NCBI GenBank assembly: GCA_034769895.1
Contig: CM068373.1
Location: 440,987,080-441,051,079, forward strand
DNA from: Magicicada septendecula
Taxonomy: Eukaryota > Arthropoda > Insecta > Hemiptera > Cicadidae
Length of the DNA stretch: 64,000 nucleotides
Direction: 5' to 3'
A program made the translations under genes and the position numbers. This document shows, in pieces, positions 21,392-33,129 of the stretch. A model generated the notes under the pieces. It was not told the origin of the DNA, searched no databases, and saw only the letters and a list, made by a program, of their open reading frames with translations. How positions within the stretch are numbered: position 1 is the first letter of the stretch; each line of letters starts with the position of its first letter.

Positions 21392-24189
21392 TTTGTTCAC
21401 ATTTGACGCATAACCGCAGCCCGTATCTTCTTCAACGGAACTGACCCATTCATATACAGAAACATATCAGCAACGTTACTACACTGATGTGAGATAAAAA
21501 ATAAATTGCCCCTGACAAAAGTTGCTTTGATGCCGACTATCATCCTTGACTGACTGACCCTGGGCTGTGTGGTTCTCGCATCCGAGTTCCGAGCTACCTT
21601 CTGGAGCTCATACGACTACTATCCTTCTGAGCGAGGAAGTTATATTACTATACGGATGGATGGCGCCATTCAGCAACGGACCACGTAACGCACGTAAAAA
21701 TATATTATTTGCGGGATGAAAGCTCGAAAAAGTAAGTTGCTGTGGATAACGACAAGATTTTGTGTGGGGCGTGTTATATACATATCCCGACTGATCGTTA
21801 GTATAGATGTGACGTCATACTAGTTGTGTATAGTACAATTACAGGGGTAGCATCTGGGGTGGTGAAGTATATTGCTTCGAGCCAGATGATTGGAACACAC
21901 GCGGCATGTTTTTAGCCGAACAAGATTGGTCGCTTGTAGGTCCCATTCCATTTTGCATAGGACCTCGCTACTCGGCATATGGTGTCGAGTGAGAGGTGTT
22001 AACAACCATTATGGACAGGAAAACGCAAAGTTCTGAACATTACAGAAGACAAGATAGTGAGCAGCACAGTAGACGTGAAATATCGTGGGTTTGCGTGTTC
22101 AAGGTCGATGGCAAGCGTGGCGTTGCGCGTTTGTCTTCGTTTCCTTGTGACGTTTATCATCGGCTCGTTCGCTTGTCCGGGTTTGTGGCCTGTTCTCTTG
22201 GCGATATCACACGTCAAACTGAGGCTGTGTTAATCATTCGATCGTCATACGTTTCTGGAAACGCGTATAGCTTGAGAGCGTATCATATATGTTTGGACTG
22301 TTAAGGTCCGAACGCAACCGACTAATCTCACGGCCGCATGGATACTTTCCGCGGCTGCTGCTTTGACGCCACGACCGTAGGAAGAAAATTTGCGCCCAGC
22401 GCAAAACCTACAATTGCCACCTCTTTCGAAAAACGCTGTTTTCGTATGCATACAAATTTTGGATACTAGCATATCATGTATTTTCAGTGACATCTGGCAT
22501 AAACCAGATAAAAAATTTCTATGTAAAAATAGCATAAAATAAAATAGCTTATAACTAATCACAGGACTCGAACTGCCCCAGATTTCTTCTTTTCAGCGTC
22601 CCGTTTTGTCATCAATTAGCGTGATACTTCGGCCAGTTTCTGAACTCCGTTCATTGGTGAGCGTTTCATTTTTAGTAAATTATCTCCTCTTTTGATATAT
22701 GCCTGTGTTGTTCTTCTATCCTGCTCCTGTATTGGTATTCTTGTTCTTTAATCGAAGCAGAATATGTTGTGGAAAAGTGGGATAGCTGTAGGGATTTTGA
22801 TGACGGTGTTCCGACCGGGTAGCCGGGTCAGTTTCATGATGACTAAATACGTTATTAAATGAAAAACTATTTCCCATTGTGGGGTAGGCCTACAAGATCT
22901 GTTAGGAGCACGAGGGTTGCCAATTAAGATAAGAGTATGAAATAAGGCGAGAATTAGAAACTAAAATTCCTGATCCGTACAACTCAGGCTAGAAAGTAAG
23001 ATGAAACAAAGAAATACGGACGATAGGAAGTTGAAGTAACTTGGCCTAATACTAAATTACCTGAAAATTGGAGGCGTAGTTAGGAAGAACTTAAGTCGCA
23101 TAAGTGAACTCCTTAACTACAAACTTCTGTAATGGCAGACAGAAGAAGAAAGACAAAAAACACATGCATGTTATATGCTAATGACATAGAGGATAAGTTA
23201 ATCCTCTGCAAACACGACAGGAAGCTATGGGACAATAGAATGCTATAAAAATAAAATCGATAATGCAAAAAAGAATAAGAAATAACACTGTTTAGTTTCG
23301 TGGGTAAATTCCGTTGTACAATCAGAACAAAATTCAAAGCAATGCTGTGAAGCACAGGACTCGTCGCAATAAAGTTTCACTACTGAGACGACTCATTTCA
23401 GTTAAGCGAATAGAGTCAACGAATTTCGTCTTTTGAAGCAGTCGTCAGTCAACGAATTTCGTCTTTTGAAGCAGTCTTGACGAAAGAAGGGAATTTTCTC
23501 GTGACGTGCATAGGGTGATACGAATCGTAGTGCGTGGAGATGAATCATGTATCATTGCGGATAGGCGGAGGACAATTATTTACAAACGAAGGACAAACTG
23601 GGCTTGCGCGCGCTGTTACGCAGACATTTCAGCGCGTGTTTTAAGTGACAAATTTTCGCATTAACAAACTCGGTGGACTGTTATTAATAATTTAATGATG
23701 TTAAAGAATTTTTATGTTTTCTTGAAACAAGTGAGCCTTGGGAAATATTCCAAAAAACCGGTCTTGACAGCATTTCAAGTATGTAAGTATGTAAATAAAT
23801 GAAAGGCAGTTTAATGTACTATATAGTTTGTTGGAACTGCCATGTTCTTGCACGATCAGGAAATCATTTTATTTTGGGATCAAGGATCAGACCTTTGATT
23901 TTTTCTGCTTTTATTGTAATGTTGTTTCACCTATTTTGTCTGTTATTGAAGGCTAGTCGGTAGTCCTGTTCCTTATATAGTCGTCCCACTCAGGGAAGAA
24001 GTCAGTGTTAGTGACGATTCTAGAATGAGGGAGGGGAATTTAAGGCCTCTTTTAAAAAATGCACTATTTCTAAATATTAATTTTTATTTGAAAATAGTAA
24101 AGTTGTTAAGAAAATTCTGCAAAACGCTGAGCTTAATTCAGAATTTTTCACCTTCCTTCATTGTACATATTCATAATTAAAAAATGTGT
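21392..24189. other. No gene recognised; small direct duplication at 23415-23476
   Basis: A 102-codon frame at 21996-22304 and its antisense partners have no recognisable domain. A 29-bp segment (GTCAACGAATTTCGTC...) is directly repeated at 23415 and 23448, a 33-bp period. Otherwise nothing seen. Confidence 0.45.
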
Positions 24190-24730
24190 TAAACGACGTT
24201 TATTGAACGAGCGAAGAAGGTTCTCAGTTGTGATTCGATGATCGTTTGGCATATGTTGGGGCATGTCTCACGGTAACTTTCGAACGCATCAACCGACTTT
24301 TTAAAAAAAAAAACTAGGTACCGTAATACTTTTACCCTACAGAACTGTATTTATTGTTTTTGCGGTATATCCCTGCAAAAAGAGGGTGCCGGGTATAAAA
24401 AATGTGAAAAGATCGCAAAAGCCCATGTGAGGTGGTATCACATTATAGAGAATTTAAGCCACAATCTGAATATAGTGTTCATTTTAAAACTTTCAAAATT
24501 TGTGGATGTCAGGTCCCAAAAAGTGGGTGAACATTTTATATAAGATCGTAAAAATTGATGTGGGGTATCAAATTAAAGAGAATTTTAACTATCGTCTGAA
24601 TGTAGTGTTAAGTTTTGGATATTTCATAGTTTTGGGACCCCAGGGCCAAAAAAAAAGAGCAAAAATTTGAAAAAAGTTGTGGAAATTCAGTACGGTGTCG
24701 GATGAAAAGAATTGTAACACAAATCCGACT
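24190..24730 (+). repeat. Degenerate dispersed repeat 'R2', copy 1
   Basis: Begins with GAACGAGCGAAGAAGGTTCT, followed by TGTCTCACGGTAACTTTCGA. It then has about three loose ~120-bp units of the pattern ATCAAATTAAAGAGAATTTT, ...TGAATATAGTGTT, TTTCAAAATTTG and GTCCCAAAAAGTGGG. The same series appears reversed at 46180-46861 plus 49950-50160, and forward at 52205-53160. It is non-coding. It could be the body of an old Helentron-type or satellite-bearing element, and the class is unknown. Confidence 0.55.
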
Positions 24731-25253
24731 TTTTTTCATGTCTATTGTACGATTGTGTGATCTACAATTGTTGTTCGTCTAACGAATAACAATAAGCGAA
24801 TAACAATAATAACAACTAACGCGAACTAATTCCGAATGAGTGAAGTTTGGTGTTGTGCTGTGTCTTGTGAGACTCCACGGGATTCCACGATACACTCTGC
24901 TAATCCGGAGGGAATTATCGCCGTCACGCCAGACGATAACATGCGAACCGCACCATATAAACCTCTACCAGATTTGGATACATCCCAAAAGTAAACTTAT
25001 CATGCCATAATTGGTCTTAGGTCCACTGTCTGTTCACTTAAAGAACTCACACGAATTAATTAAAGAATTAAGATAAAATTTCACTTAAAAAATAATATCA
25101 GGAAGCTATGGAAGTTAAATTTATTTATGAGCACCGATTTTAAATGAATCCAGATCAGTAATTAACTATGTTATAGTATTTAAATTTTAAGAGAATAATT
25201 ATTGTTTTTTTTTAATAATAAGAATTACAATATTTGAATTATTAGAGCATTTA

Positions 25254-26154
25254 CGAGGGACGTCCAGAAAGTAAGAATACAACACTTGTTAAAAATCGAA
25301 AAATGAATATATTTTAATGAAATTTACAGGGTATGTGCCAAAATATGTTATCATTTCTCCACATAATCGCCGTTGAGGTCAATGCACTTTTGAAGCCTGG
25401 GCACCAGGTTTTGTATACCTTCCACTCCACCTCCTTAAGCCACTTTTTCAGTCTCCATGACCTCCTCATCGTTCGAAAATCGCTGTCCACCCAAGAGCTC
25501 CTTCAATTTGGTGAAAAGATGGTAATCCGAGGGTGCCAGGTCCGGGGAGTAGGGTGGGTGAGTCACAATGTCCCATCCAAACGACACGAGCAGGTCCTGA
25601 GTGAGCCGCGGGCGTTATGGGGTCTGGCGTTGTCATGAAGGAGTGACACACCACGAGTCAGCATTCCCCTCCTTTTGTCTTTGATTTTTTTTTCAACTTC
25701 TTTAGGGTCTCACAATATGCAGCAGCATTGATGGTGGTCCATTTGGGCATGAAATCGACCAACAAGATCCCGTTCCGGTCCCAAAAGACGGATGCCATGA
25801 TTTTCCTCTGTGAAGACTGAACTTTGAATTTTTTGGATGTTGGCGAATGGGTATGGCGCCACTGCAGATACTGTCTTTTTGACTCAGGAGTATAGTGACA
25901 CACCCACGTTTCGTCCCCAGTCACAATTGAGTCGAGAAAGGATTCACTCTCAGTTTGAAATCTCACACCTGCGGTACGTGGAGCAAACGGGGGACGAACT
26001 GGTTGACGTGTTAAGCTGCTGCGACGACATTTCGTAACGGACTGAGGCGCTCGATGTCTCATTTTGACCGTTAAGAACCCGTCTACACGTCACGGGTGCC
26101 AACTTTGAAAAAAATTTCCCTATGTCCTACACGGCCCTTGTATTCTTACTTTCT
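25254..26154 (-). mobile_element. mariner-family transposon inside the LTR, right end deleted
   Basis: The left inverted repeat CGAGGGACGTCCAGAAAGTA starts right after TA (25252-25253). At the right only GTATTCTTACTTTCT remains, so the last 12 or so bases of that repeat are missing. Comparison with the empty site in the other LTR (43686-43704) shows that 17 bases of host LTR vanished too. The element is about 900 bp, shorter than the usual 1.3 kb, because the N-terminal part of the gene is deleted. Confidence 0.85.
25340..26062 (-). pseudogene. mariner transposase, N-terminally deleted and frameshifted
   Basis: From 26062 down the frame contains SFLDSIVTGDETWVCHYTPE (first catalytic Asp, in TGDE), RKIMASVFWDRNGILLVDF and INAAAYCETLKKLKKK. 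After a frameshift near 25660 the remaining frames show the equivalent of LLHDNARPH, then PPYSPDLAPSD and KLKELLGGQRF, as in mariners of the D,D34D type. The N-terminal DNA-binding helices are absent. The subfamily differs from the one at 1962-3260, as shown by its different inverted repeats and residues. Confidence 0.85.
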
Positions 26155-26336
26155 AAGATTTATGAAAATGAATATGTTTATATTTTGATTAGAGATTACA
26201 TAATTCATGTGTCAATGATAAATATGATACTCAATCATAACTAATTGTTAGTAAATTGAAAAACTATTTATAAGAATAAGTCTACATTTTATTTTATAAA
26301 CCGTGAGAAAAGAGCAATCAAAGTTAAATGTTAAAT

Positions 26337-26354
26337 TGGCGCCGCACCGCACGG
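26337..26354 (+). other. Primer-binding site of the outer retrotransposon
   Basis: TGGCGCCGCACCGCACGG starts one base after the LTR. TGG is the usual complement of the tRNA CCA end, and TGGCGCC is shared with the inner element, though the rest differs. Confidence 0.65.
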
Positions 26355-26469
26355 CTTAATTAAAGAAATTAGGCTAGGGCAGTGACAGACAGTGGTTAGA
26401 GATAAGTTAAATAAGTAAGTGTTAGTAGAATAAGAACGTTATTATTGTTGTTTGTCCCTAAGTATCTGA

Positions 26470-28014
26470 ATGATAACCCGACGAAAGGCAAAAATGGCGA
26501 CAAGGGAAGAAAATTCCGAGGAATTCGAAATTAACAATCAGATGGGCATGGAGCAGTCTGAGGATAGAAATGTAGTGAATGAAGAGAACGCTACAACGAG
26601 TGAAGAGAATGGGGTCCGGGGACCACAGTCATCTGAAGTCAATTTCCAAATGTTAATGTCATTCATGAAACAAAAGTTTGAAGAATCGGGAAAGAAGATT
26701 GAAGAAAGAGATGAAAAGCAAAGACAACAGAATGAAGAAATGAAAAAGCTACATGAAGAAACAAGAAAACACAGACGAAAAGATTGAAGAAACGAAAAAA
26801 CAGAATGAAGAAATAGGTAAACAACTCGCCGAGAAATTAGACGAAAAAATAGAGTTAATGAGAGGATATTTACAAGGACAAATCCACCAGGTGGGTACTG
26901 AACTACAAAGACAGTCAGAAAAGTTAGAAGAAGTGCAGAAGAAGAACGAAAGCGGAATTAAGCAGAGAAATAAAGAAACAGGCGAAAGAAAACAAAGAAA
27001 CTCGCGAGAGGGACCGGAAGGAATGGCAAGAAGCCATAATCAACAATCAACTACATCAACAACATAATCAACAACAATCAATAAACTACAGATCGACGGA
27101 ATTGAACAGCAAGTAAGGAGCATAAAAGAAGCTAACCGAAGTACGGAAGAGAAGATAAACGAAGTCTCTACAGAGAAGGGGCGAAACTCGATGAGATCGC
27201 CAACAACCTAACAACGGTTCGCGAGAATCAACAACGAGTACAACATAGCCTAGAGGAAATCGAACAAAGACCGGCTGTAGCCATGAATACAGCAATCGTA
27301 AACAAGGAAGCCACTTTTGACGGGGAGGATAATTTCCCAATGGAGTTCTTGAAGAAGTTACGGGAAATTCAGGAAACGTATTATGGTGAGGAGAATACCC
27401 GGTGGGTCGGACGGCACTTGACCGGTGAAGCGGCTCTCTGGTGGAGGATCGTGAGGGAGGAGGTAAGGACGTTTAAGGAGTTCGAGGAAGCCTTCATGAG
27501 CAAATATTGGAGTGCGACTCAACAAGAAAAGATCCGCCACCAACTTGAGTATGGGCGCTATAATCCACATGGATCGCTTAATTTGATCCAATACATGGAG
27601 CGATGTGTTTTAAAAAGCAGGCAGTTAATCCCGATCTGTCTGACGAACATATGATCACAAAATTAGCTAGGCATTATAACCGAGAGTTGCAAATCGCTGT
27701 AGTTACAAGAGGAGTAACGACCATAAATGGTTTTGAAGCACTTCTTCGTGAATATATGAACATAAATACAAGAGGCAGCAATAACGAGCAGAAAGTGTTA
27801 CCGACCAGCCATAAATTACAAAAGGGACACGCCGTCTCGCCAGCCGAACAATGAAAGCAGTAAGCCGCTTGTTGGTTGGAGGGAAAACTATCAACAAAAG
27901 GAAGCGATAGCTAGGAGCAGCGGCGGAGGAGGTAAACAAACCACCATAAACAGTGTCACCATTGAACGACAAACGGCTGTAAAACCGGATGAACGACCTT
28001 CTAGTTCGAAGCAA
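26470..28014 (+). pseudogene. gag: gag of the outer retrotransposon, frameshifted
   Basis: Gag would form the virus-like particle. The start (ATG 26470) encodes MITRRKAKMATREENSEEFE and corresponds to the gag start of the inner element (MITRSQSRMAT). A long Glu/Lys/Gln-rich coiled coil follows (about 26640-27060), broken by at least one frameshift near 26780. The capsid-like part lies at 27283-27654 with FPMEFLKKLREIQETYYGEE, RWVGRHLTGEAALWWR and FKEFEEAFMSKYW, then another shift near 27610 and a basic, Ser-rich tail. No CCHC zinc knuckle is visible. The relation to the inner gag is clear from conserved order, but divergence is high, so these are sister families and not copies of one element. 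Confidence 0.8.
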
Positions 28015-28122
28015 TGACTCCAGACTTCAAGTATAATAAACCTAAAGGGTAAAGAGAAAAACAAAATAAATACAGACAATGTAAGTATTACTACAATTTT
28101 TCCAATCATCAAGGAAGACTTA

Positions 28123-28368
28123 ATGGAAGAAACAGAGCGATATATTGATGTCAAGTTAATAAAAAGTCCCGAATTAGCGATTAGAATAAATCAGGTTCCG
28201 GTAAATGCTCTCATCGATACAGGTAGTGCGGTGAATGCATTATCTGAGGAATGGTATGAAAGCAATAAAAAACAGATTGGACATCATGAAACCTCAGCGT
28301 TAGTAACACCACTATACTTAGCGCCGTGGGAAACAGGTAAAAAAGTATTAGGAAAAAAGTATTTTTAG
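28123..28368 (+). pseudogene. Retropepsin-like protease stub of the outer retrotransposon
   Basis: The frame contains VPVNALIDTGSAVNALSEEW, the D-T-G active-site loop of aspartic proteases, and YESNKKQIGHHE. It aligns in order with the protease of the inner element (VNALIDTGSGINGLAEDW). The frame ends at 28368, 12 bases before the Harbinger terminus, so the flap, the second structural half and all of RT onward are missing. Confidence 0.8.
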
Positions 28369-28380
28369 AAGTAGTATTAA

Positions 28381-28822
28381 GGTAGATTCACACTCAGCAG
28401 TGAAGTGGCCGTGGCGTGATCGGTCCGTGATCCTACCGGCCGTGATCCACAGTGATTTCTATTCACATTCTGTCAGTGTTTTATCAGTGTTCTGGCAGTG
28501 CACTTCAGTGGCCGAATATGGCGAAGTTCTCAGAGGATGACCTTTGGATGATTGCTCTGATTTTGGATGAACAGGAGGAAGAACGTGTGAAAAAACGGAA
28601 GTGGGTCCATCCGGCATGGAAAAGCAGGGGAACAGAAGGGGAAATTGCCACTCTGTACAAGGAATTGACGGACGATGTGAAAAGCGAGATGACCCCGCAA
28701 ATGGCTGTTGTTCCATAAGCATTTCCATCGACCAATACAACACGAATAATAATTCAGTAACGCTGTAAATTAGTTTTGCAAATACGTAACAATAACTTTT
28801 CATCAAGTAATATTACAAGACG
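28381..28822 (+). mobile_element. PIF/Harbinger transposon fragment (5' end)
   Basis: GGTAGATTCACACTCAGCAG begins directly after TTAA and is a plausible Harbinger terminal repeat with its T/A-rich target. A short frame at 28518-28718 then reads MAKFSEDDLWMIALILDEQE and KKRKWVHPAWKSRGTEGE. The sequence basic-WVHP... followed by E-x-x-x-L-x-x-E-L is the N-terminal hallmark of Harbinger nucleases. The frame stops before the catalytic domain. The inner retrotransposon begins at 28827, and the 56 bases on its far side (43169-43224, ending GTCTGTGAA) may be the other end of the same fragment. Confidence 0.65.
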
Positions 28823-28826
28823 AACT

Positions 28827-31285
28827 TATAACGTTATGCCTATTGATTAATTAATATTCAATTCAATTAATCAATATTTGATTGGCCTACAGGTTAGTTT
28901 GTCTAGTTCCTGCAATATTAATCTTATCATACCACGCGTTGGGCAGCCATATATAACGTTAATAGGGGTATTCCTATTAATCAAGTGTTAATTAATAAAT
29001 TTTGATCAAATTATTCAAATAGGTAATCGACAATGCTATCAATCAAGTGGTCTAATTATCGATAAAGAGTGATTAATCTTGTCGTCTACTACTAAATAAA
29101 ACTCCAAGAATTAAAACATTTATGAATATGGTATCTGTTAGATTATATTGAGTCTAAATCATTAATTGTGGATTTTACTTTGAAAGAATTGTCTTGTATG
29201 CCAGGTCTTAAAATAAATTAACTCAGCACTATCGAATCCATTATAAATTAAATTTATTATAATAATGCATGTTGCACGTATTCATTGCATAAAAGAAATT
29301 ATGTAACAAGAGTATATACTACTATTTCAAAGAGATAATTAAACTCTATAACATATCTAAAATATCTGAAAGAAAAACAATCAAATGCTTACACATACTC
29401 GTGTGTAGTTATTGTATCATGAAATAAGACATAGTTGATGACGTTAAGAACTATCAATGTTGCGTGCTTGAGATTTGCACTAAGTGATATACTTCGTAAC
29501 ATATTTAAACACATATACACATGAAATACTCATATACCTATACTAATAAGATAATACATGTGTAATATTCTGTAATAGTATTTATTCTTAACCATGGATT
29601 CGTATTTATAATGACTCTATTTTGAAATATCTCAGGCAGGTAGTTCTAAGTGACAGGTCAGCGGTATTACGATAAACTAGGAATTATAATAAATGGTTAT
29701 TTTGGTACATTACTCAAGTCATCGTAGTGTCTCGCTCCCGTTGCATGTGTCCGCTTGGATCCGCTGGGTGACGATTGATGCTGGTCCTGGAACCACTCAT
29801 AACTCGCACTTCCAATTGTTATAAGTGCATTGTTTCGGAACGCTAGTTCGCACTTCATGAACTCCGTTATAAGTTTTTATAATGTTATTACAGTTTAAGT
29901 CGCGATACTTGCACTAAGAATTATATTGTCTATTCGTATCGCGTCAGTCTATTTATGCGTATTTAGTTCGATACTTCCACGCACTTTGGTATTGTTTAAA
30001 TACATGTTCGACTCTTCCGTAACGCCTAGATTGATTTCAGGTTCATTAGACGCATATAAAACATCATCGGCACTTGTCTCTATTCTACGAAATAATTTTG
30101 TATCACAAATTAAGTCTTATGTTGTATACCGATTGATTTCGTTTATAAAGAGTTCAAGTATATTACTACTGTATTATACAACTTCTTACGGCACTAATTA
30201 TATTAGTGTAATACTTAAAAGAGTTTTGCAAAGTTCATTAGTCGCGCATCGTCGCGAATACCACTGTTTCGGCTCAACGCTTCAAGTCTTACTCCCGAAC
30301 TTCCACTAATACCAAACACCAGTTTTAATATCACAAACAAAATTTTTATGGAAACTGATAGACAATTAGAGTAATACTGGGAGAGCGTCTCCTCTTGCAT
30401 ACAGTTTTTATGCCCTTCGCTTTCCCACTCTCGCTACTCCTTCGAACGCTTCATTTTCTCACCAAAATAGTTCTGATAGGACAATTGGACGGATTTCCCT
30501 CGGTACTCTTGCCTCTAGTCTGTGATTCTTGTGAATTCTCCACCCAGCGCCATTTGGAGAGGGACGTTCTTCGGGATTTGTTCTCTGGTCGTCGGTTCCC
30601 TTCGAGACCATCCCCTACAGTTACTCCCTTCTGAATCCTCGTTTCTAATTGGCTGGCTGGCTTCTCTACTTGAATTTCTCATAGTCCACGTTGACATGAC
30701 GAGTTGCTGTCATCAGGACGTTGCCACTTTCTCGGAATCTGCATCGAGACCTTGCTACTGAAGTCACATCTGCCCCTTTTGGTGTAGCGTGTCGAAAAAT
30801 AAAGTATTGTTCGGACTCTGACGACTTCCTCTAGCGAACTTACGGGTGGCAAACATCTGTGTACGTCGCAGACGCCTCCTTGTCTCCAGCACAACATGAA
30901 AACAAGCCTCCCGTGGTCCTACTACATTGTCCGTGCTCCAGCTATTGTTTTTCAGTAAGTTTCACATATGCTTGGAACAATGCTCTTAGCTAGGCCTATC
31001 CTCTCGCTACTGAAACGGATGCAAGGGTAATGTTCCTTTGTCGTATTTGTAAAGTCAAGTGTTCCCACGCATGACCCTTTTCGTCGTAACACGTGTTGCA
31101 GCTCGCTTTGTCTTTTAAACGGCTTTTATGTCATTTAAGTAGAAAGGAAAGGTTTGTTCCTTCCGTCGCTCACCCTCGAACAATGCTAACTCGTGTCACT
31201 CTTGACGGGCTCTAATTGCTGGTGTATCTCCCTCGGAATATAAAAAAAAAATCAAAAAAATTTTCAAAGCAATAAGTACGTTATA
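28827..31285 (-). repeat. 3' LTR of the inner retrotransposon (2.46 kb)
   Basis: Near-identical to 40711-43168. The outer border is TATAACGTTATGCC and the inner border AGTACGTTATA, directly next to GAGTCCCC of the internal region. Frames such as 29926-30309 occur in both LTRs but differ by indels and are not credible genes. Confidence 0.92.
28935..28965 (-). other. Fossil primer-site/LTR-edge motif inside the LTR
   Basis: On the minus strand the LTR contains ATATATGGCTGCCCAACGCG preceded by AACGTT. It mimics the real junction AACGTTAAATATGGCGCCCA at 40700-40720. The same motif is in the other LTR at about 40814-40845. It suggests that the LTR once ended here. Confidence 0.5.
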
Positions 31286-32690
31286 GAGTCCCCAATTTGG
31301 GTGCGTCGTGAAGGCTCGCGAAACGAGGGACCCAAATTCACGCCCTTGCTTGCATACTATCATCGAGTGTGTTGGTCATCTCCCATTGGAGCAAGTATAG
31401 TGACCTACATATTCCTTCCGTCTGACCTACTGTCCTAACTAACTGTTTTCTTGGTTTACCCTGAGTATTGAATTTATTGCTTTTTAAATTGAAATACGAA
31501 TCCATTTACAATGATATACATAGTTATGGAATGAGCTTATGCTTTAGTGTGTTAATTGATTAACCTCTACATACATAAAAGAAATAAATAGCAATTAACT
31601 TACCTACAGGCTATTCTTCATGTGTATACGATCATTACGTATATACAATGTGAATAGTTATTGTTATTAGCTACTCACGAACACTACTAAAATTTATTGC
31701 TCCTTTCACAATTACTCGTTATTAATTTTAAAACATGATACATTTATATTACAACCATTCATTGCTATTCTTGTCATTAGGTGATTCGAAACCTAGCTTT
31801 GTTGAATACATGTATAAAATATGTACAACAAATTAAATTAAATGTGTACAATTGTAAAATTCAAGTTAATTCACCTCGTAATCGTTCCGTCTATGCTTAT
31901 GATAATTTTTCTTTACAAAATTTAATTTTAGCAATTTATTGCTGCTACTTTATTGCTATTACGCAACTCAGTTGCTCGTATTTTCCCCTTCAAACGCTAC
32001 TTTTAGTTTCATCATAATGATATAACAAATACATTTATCAATTAATATACAGTTTCTATATTACATAGTATCATACTTTGTATTGCTAGTTATTATCAAT
32101 ACAAGTTCAAATTGACCAAGACAACTCTGAATGAACCACTCAGTAGGTTGCGTTCGCGCCTACTACAAATACCTTCCTCATTTAGGTTTACCGCTCTTCT
32201 GTTTCATCGTTTTTACCTTTGTCTGTTCTCAAACCACACATTTTTTCCTTCTCTTCTTGCCTTTGTGACGTTTTGATTACTGCTCCCATAGTTGTATAGT
32301 AATGAAGTGTACATATTGTAACGTTACATAACCCCTGCCCAAATATGATAAATAAATAACTATGATAATATAATCACCAGAACAAAACTAGTAATCACCC
32401 ATTTTAAAAGTCAGAAATGGGGATTATGTATCAAACTATGGGAACCTTTGTACTCTAAAAACACTGTAAACATTGTAAACAATACTAAGTGTAACCATAA
32501 AAGTGCAGTGTACAAAGTGGAACATAGAATGATCGGTGAAAGTGTCGAACATTTAAAAAGAGCTTTTCACAAATTTGTGTTGGAGATGAAAGAAGCAGTA
32601 TGATAGCAATAAACTGTATTACTGTTAACAAGTTGTTGTAATTTTGTATTGTGTAGACCACAAAGGCATTAGAATTAGAATTAATATTTT

Positions 32691-32789
32691 GAGGAGTAAA
32701 CGAGGTTGGGCCCATGCTCGTTTGAACGCCTAGAGGAATCGGACCTCACAGGCGTCAAACGGGCATGGGCCCAACCTCGTTTACTCCTC
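32691..32789. repeat. Compact hairpin, about 40-bp arms and 20-bp loop
   Basis: GAGGAGTAAACGAGGTTGGG (32691 onward) and its complement (to 32789) continue as inverted arms of 40 and 39 bases, with one mismatch and one single-base bulge. The loop is 20 bases. The size and pairing resemble a small-RNA precursor, but it could equally be a short foldback transposon. Confidence 0.75.
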
Positions 32790-33129
32790 GAGTGATATTC
32801 CGGCCTCCGGAAACGCTCCCCCGATGAACCAGCTTCAAGACATTAATATTTTGGTTTACCATAATTATTTTGTTTAGATGTAAAATAATCCAGGGTTATA
32901 TATAAAATAATAATAAAGGCCAAATAAAACTATACTAAAAGATGGAAGGGAAAATAAAGTAGTATAGAGTAAGGATACTTTAAATGAATTATAAGTAATA
33001 AATAAACTCAATTAAAAAATCATTAAATTATAAAATGCCTGCAGTCAAGGTTAAATAAATCCATGAAGAAAACTCTTATATAAATTAAAATTAATAATTA
33101 TCTTGTTGATTCATCCTCTTCGTTCACTT

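Larger units (their letters stand above)
24794..26335 (+). repeat. 5' LTR of the outer retrotransposon (contains a mariner)
   Basis: Matches 43225-43885 from AAGCGAATAACAATAATAAC to AAGTTAAATGTTAAA, apart from the inserted mariner at 25254-26154. Without the insert the LTR is about 640 bp. In the right LTR the uninterrupted sequence continues through the insertion site. Confidence 0.85.

Noticed and set aside
29926-30309. 127-codon ORF in the LTR, with a partial counterpart at 41810-42079
   Set aside because: It recurs because the LTRs are duplicates. Indels between the two copies break the frame, and no domain is visible.
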